Under the pieces are notes generated by a model that made no database searches, had not been told where the DNA came from, and saw only the letters and a list, made by a program, of their open reading frames with translations. Positions 1 to 7,922 of a DNA stretch of 35,355 nt are shown in pieces. Position numbers and translations under genes: made by a program. Position 1 is the first letter of the stretch, and the number at the start of each line of letters is the position of its first letter. Origin of the DNA: Alistipes sp. CAG:514 (lineage in GTDB: Bacteria; Bacteroidota; Bacteroidia; Bacteroidales; UBA932); the NCBI GenBank assembly GCA_000431015.1, contig HF986081.1, positions 44,496 to 79,850 on the forward strand. Reading direction: 5' to 3'.

Positions 1-75
1 CGCGGGTAGGTTTATGGCGGTAGTGGTCTTACCTACACCGCCTTTCTGATTGGCAATTGCAATGACTTTTCCCAT
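1..75 (-). CDS. parA: ParA/Soj-family partition ATPase, N-terminal fragment
   Basis: The first 25 codons of a minus-strand gene run off the left edge of the window. The reading starts MGKVIAIANQKGGVGKTT and contains the deviant Walker A motif KGGVGKTT typical of ParA/Soj/MinD ATPases. The family binds ATP and DNA and drives chromosome or plasmid segregation together with ParB, which would be expected just upstream on the minus strand, outside this window. The ATG is at 73-75, and a Bacteroidetes-type -7 box lies about 24 bp upstream at 99-106. The gene is divergent from the radical SAM gene. A plasmid-type ParA cannot be excluded from 25 residues, but the housekeeping context favours the chromosomal form. 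Confidence 0.88.
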   Translation of the reverse strand, partial: MGKVIAIANQKGGVGKTTTAINLPA

Positions 76-98
76 ATCCTGTGTGTATATTCAAATCT

Positions 99-106
99 CA
101 AAGTTA
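99..106 (-). promoter_or_regulatory. Probable -7 promoter box of parA
   Basis: Read on the minus strand this is TAACTTTG, a full match to the Bacteroidetes primary sigma -7 consensus TAnnTTTG, 24 bp before the parA ATG. The -33 box is weak at the expected distance, so the call rests on one element and position. Confidence 0.45.
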
Positions 107-311
107 CGGAAAATCTCTTGAAATGACGAATAAAATCAAACCTTACCACTGTATTTCCGGAGCGGAACTCCTGAGGTGACATTCTGGTGCGGAGTCTAGT
201 AACGTCCCACCATCATATAGAATCGGCTTGCCAGAGTCAGATTCCTGTCATTCCGGGAATCTCATCCGGCACGGAAATGTACTTTGTCCGGAAATTATCC
301 GGGACTTTTTA

Positions 312-451
312 CAAAACACTTTCAGCCCCAAGTTCAACAGAACGTTCCCTGTTGCGCTTGAGGCTGAAAAAGTAGTCCTACAGGTAGATAGCAATTCATC
401 CCGATATGCCTCTTGGAGCATTGGAATGGGCAATCGCCTGAAAGCATTTTG
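312..451. repeat. 140-bp inverted-repeat intergenic element, copy 1
   Basis: This element is bounded by CAAAACACTTTCAG at 312-325 and CTGAAAGCATTTTG at 438-451. Including the flanks (306-325 against 438-457), 17 of 20 positions pair as inverted repeats. It is exactly as long as the element at 2603-2742 and aligns to it without gaps at roughly 57 percent over the left 70 bases, with shared blocks CAAAACAC, TTCA, CGTT and TGAAAAA. It lies between divergent parA and the radical SAM gene and ends 156 bp before the latter's ATG. Short open frames crossing it look incidental. It could be a miniature transposable element, a structured RNA or a regulatory palindrome. Confidence 0.7.
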
Positions 452-499
452 TAAAACAAACTATGGACGCTTTTTATCCTTTATGCTATTGAGCCACAA

Positions 500-528
500 T
501 GTCCGATGAAAGCCTTATTTACCGGACA
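500..528. promoter_or_regulatory. Small inverted repeat upstream of the maturase gene
   Basis: TGTCCG at 500-505 and CGGACA at 523-528 form a 6-bp inverted repeat with a 17-bp spacer, about 80 bp before the radical SAM start. This fits an operator or a weak hairpin, but a 6-bp arm is short and could be chance. The rest of 76-607 holds the element at 312-451 and no gene I can support. Confidence 0.2.
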
Positions 529-607
529 AAACAGTATATAGTTACCTGAATATTTTTGAGACATGAGCGGAAAACGTTATCTTTGGCTAGTATGATCGGA
601 ATTGAAT

Positions 608-1930
608 ATGTCAGACGCGGCATTTGAAAAGACACTTACGCTTGGCGACGCCGTCAGGCTTTCCGGACCGATGGCTTTCAACATAATGATCAAGCCGGCG
701 GGGTCGCTCTGCAACCTTGACTGCAAGTACTGCTACTACCTCGACAAGGCTGAAATCTACGGCGGAAGGGAGCCGCGGATGACGGAGGAAATGCTGGAAA
801 AGGTTGTTTATGAATATATCAACGCCAACGAGGTGCCTGAAGTGACGTTCAACTGGCACGGCGGCGAGCCACTGGTCCTGGGGCTTGACTTCTATCGCAA
901 GGCACTTGAATATGAAAGGAAACATGCCGGCGGCAAGGTCGTACACAACACCATCCAGACCAACGGCACCCTTCTGAACCGCGAGTGGGCGAGATTTTTC
1001 CACGACAATGGTTTCCTTGTGGGAATATCCCTGGACGGCCCCAAGGATATTCATGACAGATACCGCCGCGACAAGGGTGGTCTCCCGACATTCGACAGGG
1101 TGATGAGCGGACTGAACATTCTTAAGGGAGAGGGTGTTGAGTTCAACACCATGTCCACGGTCAACCATGCCTGCGAGGGTAGGGGATTGGAGACGTACCT
1201 GTTCCTGAAAGAGGTGGGAAGCGGATTCATGCAGTTCATGCCGGTGGTGGAGCACGTTAAGTACCCGCTGAACGGCGCCGGAAAGCCGGACCGGAAGAAA
1301 CGTCCTTTCATCGTGGATCCTAAGACTGACGGCGCCGTCATCGCTCCGTGGTCGGTCAGCGACATCGGTTTCGGGCGCTTCCTCTGCGACATATTCGATT
1401 ATTGGGTACGCAATGATGTCGGTCGCTGCTTCGTCACCAACTTCGACGCCACTCTGGCCAACTGGGTCGGCGAGATGCCCGGAACCTGCACCTTCGCCCA
1501 GACCTGCGGCGGCAATTCCGTCATCGAGCACAACGGCGACCTCTACCCCTGCGACCATTTCGTGTACAAGGACTATCTTCTGGGCAACATCGCCGACGAG
1601 TCTATCGCCGGGATGATGCGCTCGGACATGCAGACCGCTTTCGGCATCGACAAGCGTAACAAACTGCCCGTAAAGTGTCTCCGGTGCGAATGGCTTTTCG
1701 CCTGTAACGGCGAATGCCCGAAGCATCGGTTCAACACCTGCGAGTCCCGTCAAGGCAGAGGCGGCGTGAGGATCGAGACCGGCCTGAACGCCCTCTGCGC
1801 CGGCTACAAGATGTTCTTCAGCCACGTGGCACCTTACATGGACTACATGAAGGATCTCCTGTCCCGCCGGTTGGCTCCATCCTACGTCATCCCCTGGGCC
1901 AGAAGCCGCGCGGTCCAAAGCCGGAAGTAG
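608..1930 (+). CDS. Anaerobic sulfatase-maturase-type radical SAM/SPASM protein
   Basis: This 440-residue protein has the radical SAM CX3CX2C motif in CNLDCKYC (Cys 35, 39, 42). It is followed by the GGEP-type SAM-binding stretch in NWHGGEPLVLG and the strand motif ISLDGPKDIHD. The C-terminal half carries the SPASM cysteines that bind two auxiliary clusters (around CTFAQTCGG, DLYPCDHF and CLRCEWLFACNGECP). This architecture and length are those of AnSME enzymes (AslB/ChuR group), which convert a Cys or Ser of a sulfatase to formylglycine in the cytoplasm. No sulfatase is encoded in this window, so the substrate is inferred. ATG at 608 was chosen; an in-frame TTG at 602 is less likely. The gene stands alone, facing away from parA. 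A different SPASM peptide maturase is possible but less likely. Confidence 0.88.
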   Translation: MSDAAFEKTLTLGDAVRLSGPMAFNIMIKPAGSLCNLDCKYCYYLDKAEIYGGREPRMTEEMLEKVVYEYINANEVPEVTFNWHGGEPLVLGLDFYRKALEYERKHAGGKVVHNTIQTNGTLLNREWARFFHDNGFLVGISLDGPKDIHDRYRRDKGGLPTFDRVMSGLNILKGEGVEFNTMSTVNHACEGRGLETYLFLKEVGSGFMQFMPVVEHVKYPLNGAGKPDRKKRPFIVDPKTDGAVIAPWSVSDIGFGRFLCDIFDYWVRNDVGRCFVTNFDATLANWVGEMPGTCTFAQTCGGNSVIEHNGDLYPCDHFVYKDYLLGNIADESIAGMMRSDMQTAFGIDKRNKLPVKCLRCEWLFACNGECPKHRFNTCESRQGRGGVRIETGLNALCAGYKMFFSHVAPYMDYMKDLLSRRLAPSYVIPWARSRAVQSRK

Positions 1931-1997
1931 CTCCGGGCGGAAACACTGACCGCGGCCACCAGAGCCGCGATCAATGACAAGACGTGCTCTCCCAACG

Positions 1998-2339
1998 TCA
2001 GTACATCAGATGTTTTTTGCTATTGTTCCTCCATCCGGCCTCGCTCTTGTAGTCTGTAAAATAAATCACAATGTCGGCCTCGCTCTTGTAGTTCACGAAA
2101 AACAACTTCTTTTTCGCCTCGCTCTTGTATTTCACAAAAAACCAAAGCCCCTTGTTGTCCTCGGCCTCGCTCTTGTACTTGCATTTGTAGACGACCAGAT
2201 CCGCCTCGGACTTGTATTTGGTGACATGGACTTTCACGTCCGCCTCGCTTTTGTACTGACATGAATAGACGGTCTGCGCCTTGGTGCCGATTCCTAAAGC
2301 CATAAGGGCTACAATGATAGTGATGATGTATTTATTCAT
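1998..2339 (-). CDS. Secreted YKSEA-repeat protein
   Basis: This 113-residue protein starts with a signal peptide (MNKYIITIIVALMALGIGTKAQ, split here only as residues 1-20 plus AQ). The mature part is almost entirely six degenerate repeats of 11-16 residues, each carrying the core Y-K-S-E-A followed by alternating hydrophobic residues (D-x-x-V-Y/F-x-x). This pattern suggests short beta strands of a compact repeat fold. I recall similar small exported proteins in many Bacteroidales (possibly Pfam DUF6150), with no established function. It is a monocistronic gene, divergent from the ABC-F gene. At DNA level the word CCTCGCTCTTGTA recurs across 2040-2260 on the plus strand, consistent with duplication of the unit. 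Confidence 0.75.
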   Translation of the reverse strand: MNKYIITIIVALMALGIGTKAQTVYSCQYKSEADVKVHVTKYKSEADLVVYKCKYKSEAEDNKGLWFFVKYKSEAKKKLFFVNYKSEADIVIYFTDYKSEAGWRNNSKKHLMY

Positions 2340-2602
2340 ATTCTTTGGTTGTTAGTTTTCTTCCGAAAGTAGGGTTCTCTTGTCGTCATAAGCCGGAATG
2401 ACCCTCGCCAGGGAAGGCTTTCCGGTCTCCTTTCCATCGTGTACTCCTGATGGATCTGGTTCATAATCACGTCAAAGATAGGAAATTACTCTGAAAACAC
2501 AAACAACAGTACGTAATGATTCGCATCGGATGCTTCGGAGGTTCCGGAGCTTCGGATGTTCCAAGGCCTTCGGCGGCCATGGCAGATGGCCGCAGCTTCT
2601 TG

Positions 2603-2742
2603 CAAAACACGTTCATGCCAATGTGCCTTAGAGCGTTGCCTATTAATGAATATGTTGAAAAACTCAGAGGATTTACCACGAGTTATTCAACATATTCATT
2701 GTTTTACCGCCTTCCGCTGCCACTTCGGCTGAACGTGTTTTG
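2603..2742. repeat. 140-bp inverted-repeat intergenic element, copy 2
   Basis: The outer arms CAAAACACGTTCA (2603-2615) and TGAACGTGTTTTG (2730-2742) are perfect 13-bp inverted repeats. The inner arms at 2645-2665 and 2680-2700 pair at 20 of 21 positions around a 14-base loop, and the stretches between outer and inner arms are both 29 bases long. The whole element is therefore one long interrupted palindrome. It has the same length as the element at 312-451, the same termini and a recognisable ungapped alignment. It lies between divergent genes and ends 151 bp before the ABC-F start. Apart from this element, 2340-2893 shows no gene I can support. Confidence 0.78.
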
Positions 2743-2893
2743 TGAAATTACTTCAAGATGCGGACGGAGGCTGGGAAGATTTTGAGGGGCAGAAGAGCGA
2801 ATATTCGGCGATTAATCGCTAATTTTGTGGGCGGCAGGAAAGCGGGGCCGGTTGTTTTAGAAGTTTTTGTTGACGGTTACATTTACTACGAAT

Positions 2894-4702
2894 ATGCCAA
2901 GTTATCTCCAGATAGAGAACATCTCCAAGTCATATGGGCCGAAAGTTCTGTTTGAGCACATCGGCTTCAACATCAACGAGGGCGACAAGATCGCCCTCAT
3001 AGCACCGAACGGCACCGGCAAGACCAGTCTCCTGCGTATACTTGCCGGCAAGGACAGCTCTGACTCCGGCGGCAAGATCCTGTTCCTTAGGGACATCCGC
3101 ATCGCGTTCCTTGAGCAGGAGTATGAGTATGACCCGGAGGCGACCGTCTGGGATCAGATCATCAAGGACAGCGAACCTTGGACTAGAGGTCTTGATCCTG
3201 AGCATCTCGCTGAATATGAGCAGCGTATCCGCCGGCTTCTGACCTCTTTCGGAATGAGTGAATATGACCGTAAGATGAAGGTGCTTTCGGGCGGGGAGAT
3301 CAAACGGGCGGCCATCATCGTGATGCTTGCCAGCGAGGCGGACTTCTTCGTGATGGACGAGCCGACCAACCATCTGGACATCGACGGCATCGAGTTTCTG
3401 GAGAACTATCTGTCCCATGCGCGGTGTACGCTCCTGATGGTGACCCACGACCGCTATTTCCTTGATTCCGTGGCGAACACCGTAATGGAAATGGATCACG
3501 GCGCCGTCTACATCTACAAGGGCAACTATCAGAACTATCTGGAAAAGAGGCAGGAACGCATAGAGAACTACAACGCCGAGACAGACAAGATCAAGAATCT
3601 GCTCCGGCGGGAATTGGAATGGATGCACGCAAGTCCGTGCGCCAGGACGGGAAAGGCCAAGTACCGCAAGAACGCCTTTTACGAACTGAAGGACAGGGCG
3701 GAGCAGGTCTACCGGACAAGCAGCGTGAGCCTCGCCGAGATGGGTCCGGCGTCAAGGCTTGGAACAAAGATCATCAACTGCAAGGATGTGAGCTTCTTCT
3801 ACGGCGGCGATTGCTATCTTGACCATTTCACCTACAATTTCCAGCGCTATGAGAAAGTCGGAATCGTCGGCAAGAACGGTGTCGGCAAGACCACGTTCAT
3901 CAATCTTCTGATCGGGAATATGGATCCGTCGGATCCGGGGACGGTAACCGGTGAGATCCAGAGGGGAGAGTCGCTGAGGATCGGCTACTACCGCCAGAGC
4001 GGAATGCGGTTTGACGAGGATCAGACAGTCCTGGAGACCGTTAACGACACCCATCTCCTGAGTCAGTTCCTGTTCCCGCACGACATGCTGAACAACAAGA
4101 TCAGCAAACTCTCGGGAGGGGAGAAGCGCAGGCTCTATCTGCTGACCATCCTTATGAGGCAGCCGAACCTGTTGATAATGGACGAGCCGACCAACGATCT
4201 GGACATCGTGACCATCAACATTCTTGAAGAGTATCTCAAGGAGTTCAAAGGCACATTGATACTGGTCTCGCACGACAGGCATTTCCTGGACAGGCTTGTA
4301 GATCATTTGTTCGTGTTCTGCGGCGACGGCGAGGTCAAGGACTTCATCGGAAGCTACAGCCAGTACCGTGAGTTCATGAAGGATCTTGAGGCCGAGAAGC
4401 GTAGCCGGGCAAGGGAGGAAGAGCGTGCGGCCAAGGCCGGAAACTCACAGGAAAGCGGATCCGGACAGACGCAGTCCCGTCCTGATGCTCCCCGTAAGCT
4501 GAGCTACAAGGAACAGCGTGAGCTTGAGCGGCTTGAGAAAGACATAGAGTCCCTCACCGCCGAGAAAGAGGATCTGGAGTCCAGGATGAACGGTGGCCTC
4601 ACCGATCCCGCCGAACTCCAGAAAGTCACCACCCGCTTCGCCGAAGTCTCCTCGGAACTCGACGCTAAGGAAACCCGCTGGCTTGAGCTATCGGTCCAGT
4701 AG
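2894..4702 (+). CDS. ABC-F family ATPase, Uup-like
   Basis: A 602-residue protein with two ABC domains in tandem and no membrane segments. Domain 1 has Walker A around residues 37-45 (PNGTGKTS), the signature LSGGEIKRA and Walker B with DEPTNHLD. Domain 2 has GKNGVGKTT, LSGGEKRRL and DEPTNDLD. The linker between them carries the basic, charged helices and the ELEWMHASPCARTGKAKY stretch of ABC-F proteins, which reach into the ribosomal E site. The last ~70 residues are a charged coiled coil, as in Uup. Such proteins resolve stalled or branched translation or replication intermediates; resistance-type ABC-Fs lack this tail. ATG 2894 was chosen because the homologous start is MxxYLQxENISKSYG; an upstream start at 2867 adds nine unrelated residues. 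Confidence 0.92.
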   Translation: MPSYLQIENISKSYGPKVLFEHIGFNINEGDKIALIAPNGTGKTSLLRILAGKDSSDSGGKILFLRDIRIAFLEQEYEYDPEATVWDQIIKDSEPWTRGLDPEHLAEYEQRIRRLLTSFGMSEYDRKMKVLSGGEIKRAAIIVMLASEADFFVMDEPTNHLDIDGIEFLENYLSHARCTLLMVTHDRYFLDSVANTVMEMDHGAVYIYKGNYQNYLEKRQERIENYNAETDKIKNLLRRELEWMHASPCARTGKAKYRKNAFYELKDRAEQVYRTSSVSLAEMGPASRLGTKIINCKDVSFFYGGDCYLDHFTYNFQRYEKVGIVGKNGVGKTTFINLLIGNMDPSDPGTVTGEIQRGESLRIGYYRQSGMRFDEDQTVLETVNDTHLLSQFLFPHDMLNNKISKLSGGEKRRLYLLTILMRQPNLLIMDEPTNDLDIVTINILEEYLKEFKGTLILVSHDRHFLDRLVDHLFVFCGDGEVKDFIGSYSQYREFMKDLEAEKRSRAREEERAAKAGNSQESGSGQTQSRPDAPRKLSYKEQRELERLEKDIESLTAEKEDLESRMNGGLTDPAELQKVTTRFAEVSSELDAKETRWLELSVQ

Positions 4703-4710
4703 AGATTCCC

Positions 4711-4752
4711 CAGTAAAACTTCCTCAGTAAAACTTCCTCAGTAAAGCTTCGA
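4711..4752. repeat. Three tandem 14-bp repeats after the ABC-F gene
   Basis: The unit CAGTAAAACTTCCT occurs three times head to tail (4711-4724, 4725-4738, 4739-4752, the last copy altered at its end). It starts eight bases after the ABC-F stop codon. It lies in a non-coding convergent region, and no function is apparent. Confidence 0.7.
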
Positions 4753-4800
4753 GGAAGGTTCGGAGTGTGGCGAAGCGCAAAACCGGTTCCGGAAAAGATA

Positions 4801-4833
4801 AAGGATGGCCGCAAAGCCATCCTTATTCCTTTT
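4801..4833. terminator. Bidirectional terminator between convergent genes
   Basis: AAGGATGGC at 4801-4809 pairs perfectly with GCCATCCTT at 4816-4824 over a six-base loop. A T-rich run follows on the plus strand (ATTCCTTTT), and the minus strand reads ATCTTTT after the same stem. It is placed to end both the ABC-F gene and the hydrolase gene. Confidence 0.75.
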
Positions 4834-4852
4834 ACCTCAGGGGAATGTCCCG

Positions 4853-5410
4853 CTAGAACATCCCGATCAGTTCCTTGTTCGTGTAGGCGTCGGCACCGTA
4901 GCAGGTTTTCAGGTAGGCGAGGCCGTTCAGGTAGTCCTCTTCCGTGAAGGAGTTCGTGGCCTCTTTTGCCACAACCACGTCGTAGCCAAGGCAGTAGGCA
5001 TCGGCGGAAGTGTGACGTACACACATGTGGGTGTGGAGTCCCGTCATCACCACGGTCTTGACTCCAAGCTCTGTTAGAAGGATGTCAAGGTCTGTCTGGA
5101 AGAATCCGCTGTATCTGCGTTTCGGAACCACGTAGTCTTTGTCGGACACCTTCAGTTCAGGGATGACCTGGGCTCCGGGAGTGCCGGCGATCGCATGGTC
5201 GCCCCAGAGTTTAAGCTCCCTGTCGATGCCCTTGATGTGGGCGTCATTGCAGAAAATCACCGGAACACCGGCCGCTCTCGCGGCATCAAGAAGTTCGGCT
5301 GTGGCAGGCACGATCGCCTTGCCACGGTCACACGTCAACGCGCCTGTGACGAAGTCGTTAAGCATATCCACGACAAGGATAGCAGGTTTGTCTAATATTG
5401 CCATATTCAT
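4853..5410 (-). CDS. Isochorismatase-like cysteine hydrolase
   Basis: A 185-residue cytoplasmic enzyme of the isochorismatase-like superfamily (nicotinamidase, isochorismatase, ureidoacrylate hydrolase and many uncharacterised members). The catalytic triad is visible: Asp15 in VVDMLNDF, Lys97 in VVPKRRYSGF and nucleophile Cys130 in HTHMCVRHTSAD. A cis-peptide-type turn precedes the Cys, as is usual in the family. The mature length is close to that of nicotinamidase-like members. It ends a run of minus-strand genes, 16 bp after trkA, and could be the last cistron of that transcript. The substrate cannot be read from sequence; nicotinamidase is possible, but the metal-site His pattern of PncA is not evident. 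The start could also be Met3. Confidence 0.85.
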   Translation of the reverse strand: MNMAILDKPAILVVDMLNDFVTGALTCDRGKAIVPATAELLDAARAAGVPVIFCNDAHIKGIDRELKLWGDHAIAGTPGAQVIPELKVSDKDYVVPKRRYSGFFQTDLDILLTELGVKTVVMTGLHTHMCVRHTSADAYCLGYDVVVAKEATNSFTEEDYLNGLAYLKTCYGADAYTNKELIGMF

Positions 5411-5426
5411 TGTTGTTATTGAATGT

Positions 5427-6785
5427 TCAGCGGAACAGCCTGTCGATCTCCTTCACGGCGTGAGGGAGGGCGAAGACCACCACGCGGTCGTAAGGCTCTA
5501 TGCGTGTGGAGCCTATGGCGATGTAGGACTCGCTGCCTCTGATAAGGCCTCCGATCACCGCGTCCTTCGGGAACGAGATGTCCTTAAGCGTCCCCTTGGT
5601 GATGGCGCTTCCCGGGGCTACGGTATATTCAAGAACCTCCGCGTCGGTGCCGCTCATGTATTTTACCAGGCGGGCCTTGCCGCTGAGGGTGAACTTGAAG
5701 AGCCTGCCGGCGGTGATGAGCTTCTTGTTGATCACGGAATCCACGCCCATCTCCTCGGCAAGGTGGATGTACTCGATGTTCTCCACCTCGGCGATGGTCC
5801 TGTCGATTCCGAATTTCTTCGCCACGACGCAGGCCAGGACATTGGCCTCATCGTTGCCGGTCAGGGCGAGGAAAGCGTCGTAGTCCTTGATGCCTTCCTC
5901 CAGAAGCAGGTCGGAGTTCCTGCCGTCCCCGATGACGACGACGACATTGTCCGGCAGCCTTTCCGAAAGAGCCATGCCCCTCTCCCTGTCCCTTTCCAGG
6001 ATCTTGACGAAGCTGATCTTGGAACTGAGCTTGGCCGCCGTAAGCTCGGCGATGGCCGATCCGCCGAGAATCATCACCCTGTCGATCTCCACATTGCTCT
6101 TCCCCAGGAACTTCATCAGGAAGGAAATCCCTTCGCGGGTAGCGATGACGAAGACCAAGTCGTTGAATATGAACTTGGTGTCGTACTTCGGCATGATCGT
6201 CTTCCCGCCACGGGAAATGGCGATCACGCGGAATTGCAGCTCGTCGCTCGTGGCGATCGCCGCGAACTCGGCGATCTTCATGTCCAGAAGAGGGGAGTCC
6301 TCCTCCAGCTTGAACACCTCGACCTGAAGCTTTCCACGGGCGAAATCCATGGACTCCGTCGATGAGGAATGTTTCAGAAGGTCGAAGATCTCATCCGCCG
6401 CCAGCCTCTCGGGGTAGAAGAGCAGCTCGATACCCATCTGCTTGAACAGCAGCTTGTTCTCGGCGGAAAGGAAATCGTTGTCGTCAATTCTGGCGGTGAC
6501 CTTCCTGGCTCCGAGATTCTTTGCCAGCAAGGCGCTCACGATGTTTACATCCTGCGGTACGAAAGGCACCACAGAGATGAACAGGTCGGCGTCCTGCACC
6601 CCGGCCTCCCTCATGGTGCGAAGGGATGAAGGACTTCCCTCGACCGCCACCACATCGGCTATCGAGCTGATTTCGGCGAGTCTCTCCGGATCGTTGTCGA
6701 TGACGGTTATGTCATTGGCCTCCAGGCTCAGCATCTTTGCCAGATGCGAGCCGACCTCACCGGCTCCTTGAATGACGATTTTCAT
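5427..6785 (-). CDS. trkA: Trk potassium uptake regulator TrkA
   Basis: A 452-residue peripheral membrane protein that binds NAD(H)/ATP and gates the TrkH/TrkG potassium channel. It has the full-length duplicated arrangement: RCK-N domain 1 with the Rossmann motif GAGEVG at residues 7-12, an RCK-C domain, then a second RCK-N (starting near VMILGGSAIAE, about residue 225) and a second RCK-C ending in EIDRLFR. The conserved GSPSSLRTMREAGVQDAD and DGRNSDLLLEEGI segments mark both nucleotide-binding lobes. No TrkH gene is present in the window, so the channel partner must be elsewhere. It lies 27 bp after the glycosyltransferase gene and 16 bp before the hydrolase gene, which suggests co-transcription rather than a functional link. 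Confidence 0.93.
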   Translation of the reverse strand: MKIVIQGAGEVGSHLAKMLSLEANDITVIDNDPERLAEISSIADVVAVEGSPSSLRTMREAGVQDADLFISVVPFVPQDVNIVSALLAKNLGARKVTARIDDNDFLSAENKLLFKQMGIELLFYPERLAADEIFDLLKHSSSTESMDFARGKLQVEVFKLEEDSPLLDMKIAEFAAIATSDELQFRVIAISRGGKTIMPKYDTKFIFNDLVFVIATREGISFLMKFLGKSNVEIDRVMILGGSAIAELTAAKLSSKISFVKILERDRERGMALSERLPDNVVVVIGDGRNSDLLLEEGIKDYDAFLALTGNDEANVLACVVAKKFGIDRTIAEVENIEYIHLAEEMGVDSVINKKLITAGRLFKFTLSGKARLVKYMSGTDAEVLEYTVAPGSAITKGTLKDISFPKDAVIGGLIRGSESYIAIGSTRIEPYDRVVVFALPHAVKEIDRLFR

Positions 6786-6812
6786 GATCTTAAAATTTTT
6801 TCATGTCCGGTT

Positions 6813-7919
6813 TCAGACGAATTTCCTTAAATATTCAAAAATACCGTTCCCCTTGAGCATCGCAAGCGGCACGATCCACTCCGGGAACAGTGTGGGGATA
6901 GTGATGCCGCGATGCGTGGCGGCATATTCCTCAACCGCGCCTACATCCGGTCTGACCTCAAGCCGGCTGAATTCCCTGTGCGCCTCCCTGACCGCATCGA
7001 AGCAGGCTTTCTTCCCTGTCAGGAGGTAGACCAGCGCCGAACAGCCGTCAAGACATTTTCTTAGGAATATGGTGCCTCGGGCGCGCCTGCAGGCCTTCGC
7101 GGCAGCCTTGTCCGGTGTCAGTTCCCTTATCTCCTGCAATGAATATGTCTTCGCGAGGTTGTTCTGGAGCATCAGGAGGTTGTTCCTGTAGTTCAGCTTC
7201 AGTTTCCACGGGGAGTCGTTCGGCAGGGTCCCGCCGCCGAGATGCCACACAACCGACTCAGGGACAATGAATATGCTCTTCCCCTCTAACTGGAGCCTCC
7301 AGCAGAGGTCGATCTCCTCCATGTGGGCGAAGAATCTGTCGTCCAGACCACCCATCTTTGAATAGTCCGCCTTGCGCACCATAAGGCAGGCTCCCGTGGC
7401 CCAGAAGACCCGGGCGGGGGAGTCGTACTGTCCGGTGTCCTTCTCCACTCTTTTGAGAACCCTTCCGCGGCAGAACGGGTAGCCGAAACGGTCGAGCAGA
7501 CCGCCCGCCGCTCCGGCATATTCAAAACTATCCTTCTCGTACCATGAATGGAGTTTCGGGGCGCAGGCGGCGCAGTCCGGATGACTGTCCATCCAGGCCG
7601 TAAGCGGTCCCAGCCAGTCCTTCTGGACTTCGATGTCCGAGTTGATCAGGACGAAATATTCCAGATCCACGGCCTCCGGCAGGGAACAGACGGCTTTGAA
7701 GGCTCTGTTGTAGCCTCCCGTGAAGCCGTAGTTCTTGTCCAGGCGGATCTGTCTTACCGAAGGGAATTTTTCGGAGAGCATCTCCATCGAGCCGTCCGTG
7801 GAGGCGCTGTCAGCCACGATGATCTCCGCCCCGTCCGTGGCCGAAGCCAGCAGGCCAGGGAGGAAACGCTCAAGGTATTCCTTTGTGTTCCAGTTCAGTA
7901 TGACGACCGCGGTACGCAT
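6813..7919 (-). CDS. Family 2 glycosyltransferase
   Basis: A 368-residue inverting glycosyltransferase of the GT-A fold. The N-terminus VVILNWNTKEYLERFL, the nucleotide-binding ADSASTDGS block, KNYGFTGGYNRA and the metal-binding acidic motif in LINSDIEVQ are the standard GT2 (WbbL/rhamnosyltransferase-like) signatures in order over residues 1-110. The HMEEIDLCWR segment near residue 220 supplies the probable catalytic base region. The C-terminal ~100 residues are basic and partly amphipathic, suggesting membrane association. It probably adds sugars to a surface polysaccharide or glycolipid, but donor and acceptor are unknown. It starts only 3 bp after the FKBP stop codon, so the two are likely translated from one mRNA. 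Confidence 0.9.
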   Translation of the reverse strand: MRTAVVILNWNTKEYLERFLPGLLASATDGAEIIVADSASTDGSMEMLSEKFPSVRQIRLDKNYGFTGGYNRAFKAVCSLPEAVDLEYFVLINSDIEVQKDWLGPLTAWMDSHPDCAACAPKLHSWYEKDSFEYAGAAGGLLDRFGYPFCRGRVLKRVEKDTGQYDSPARVFWATGACLMVRKADYSKMGGLDDRFFAHMEEIDLCWRLQLEGKSIFIVPESVVWHLGGGTLPNDSPWKLKLNYRNNLLMLQNNLAKTYSLQEIRELTPDKAAAKACRRARGTIFLRKCLDGCSALVYLLTGKKACFDAVREAHREFSRLEVRPDVGAVEEYAATHRGITIPTLFPEWIVPLAMLKGNGIFEYLRKFV

Positions 7920-7922
7920 CTT

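Noticed and set aside
228..509. Small plus-strand and minus-strand frames in the first intergenic region
   Set aside because: They run through the 140-bp inverted-repeat element; the similar peptide at 2516-2785 reflects the repeated DNA, not a gene.
611..1918. Long minus-strand open frame opposite the radical SAM gene
   Set aside because: The plus-strand protein has complete radical SAM and SPASM motifs; the opposite frame has no recognisable domain and is an effect of GC-rich codon use.
5139..6365. 408-codon plus-strand frame opposite trkA and the hydrolase gene
   Set aside because: It crosses two well-supported minus-strand genes and has a low-complexity H/D/V/L/E-rich product with no family features.
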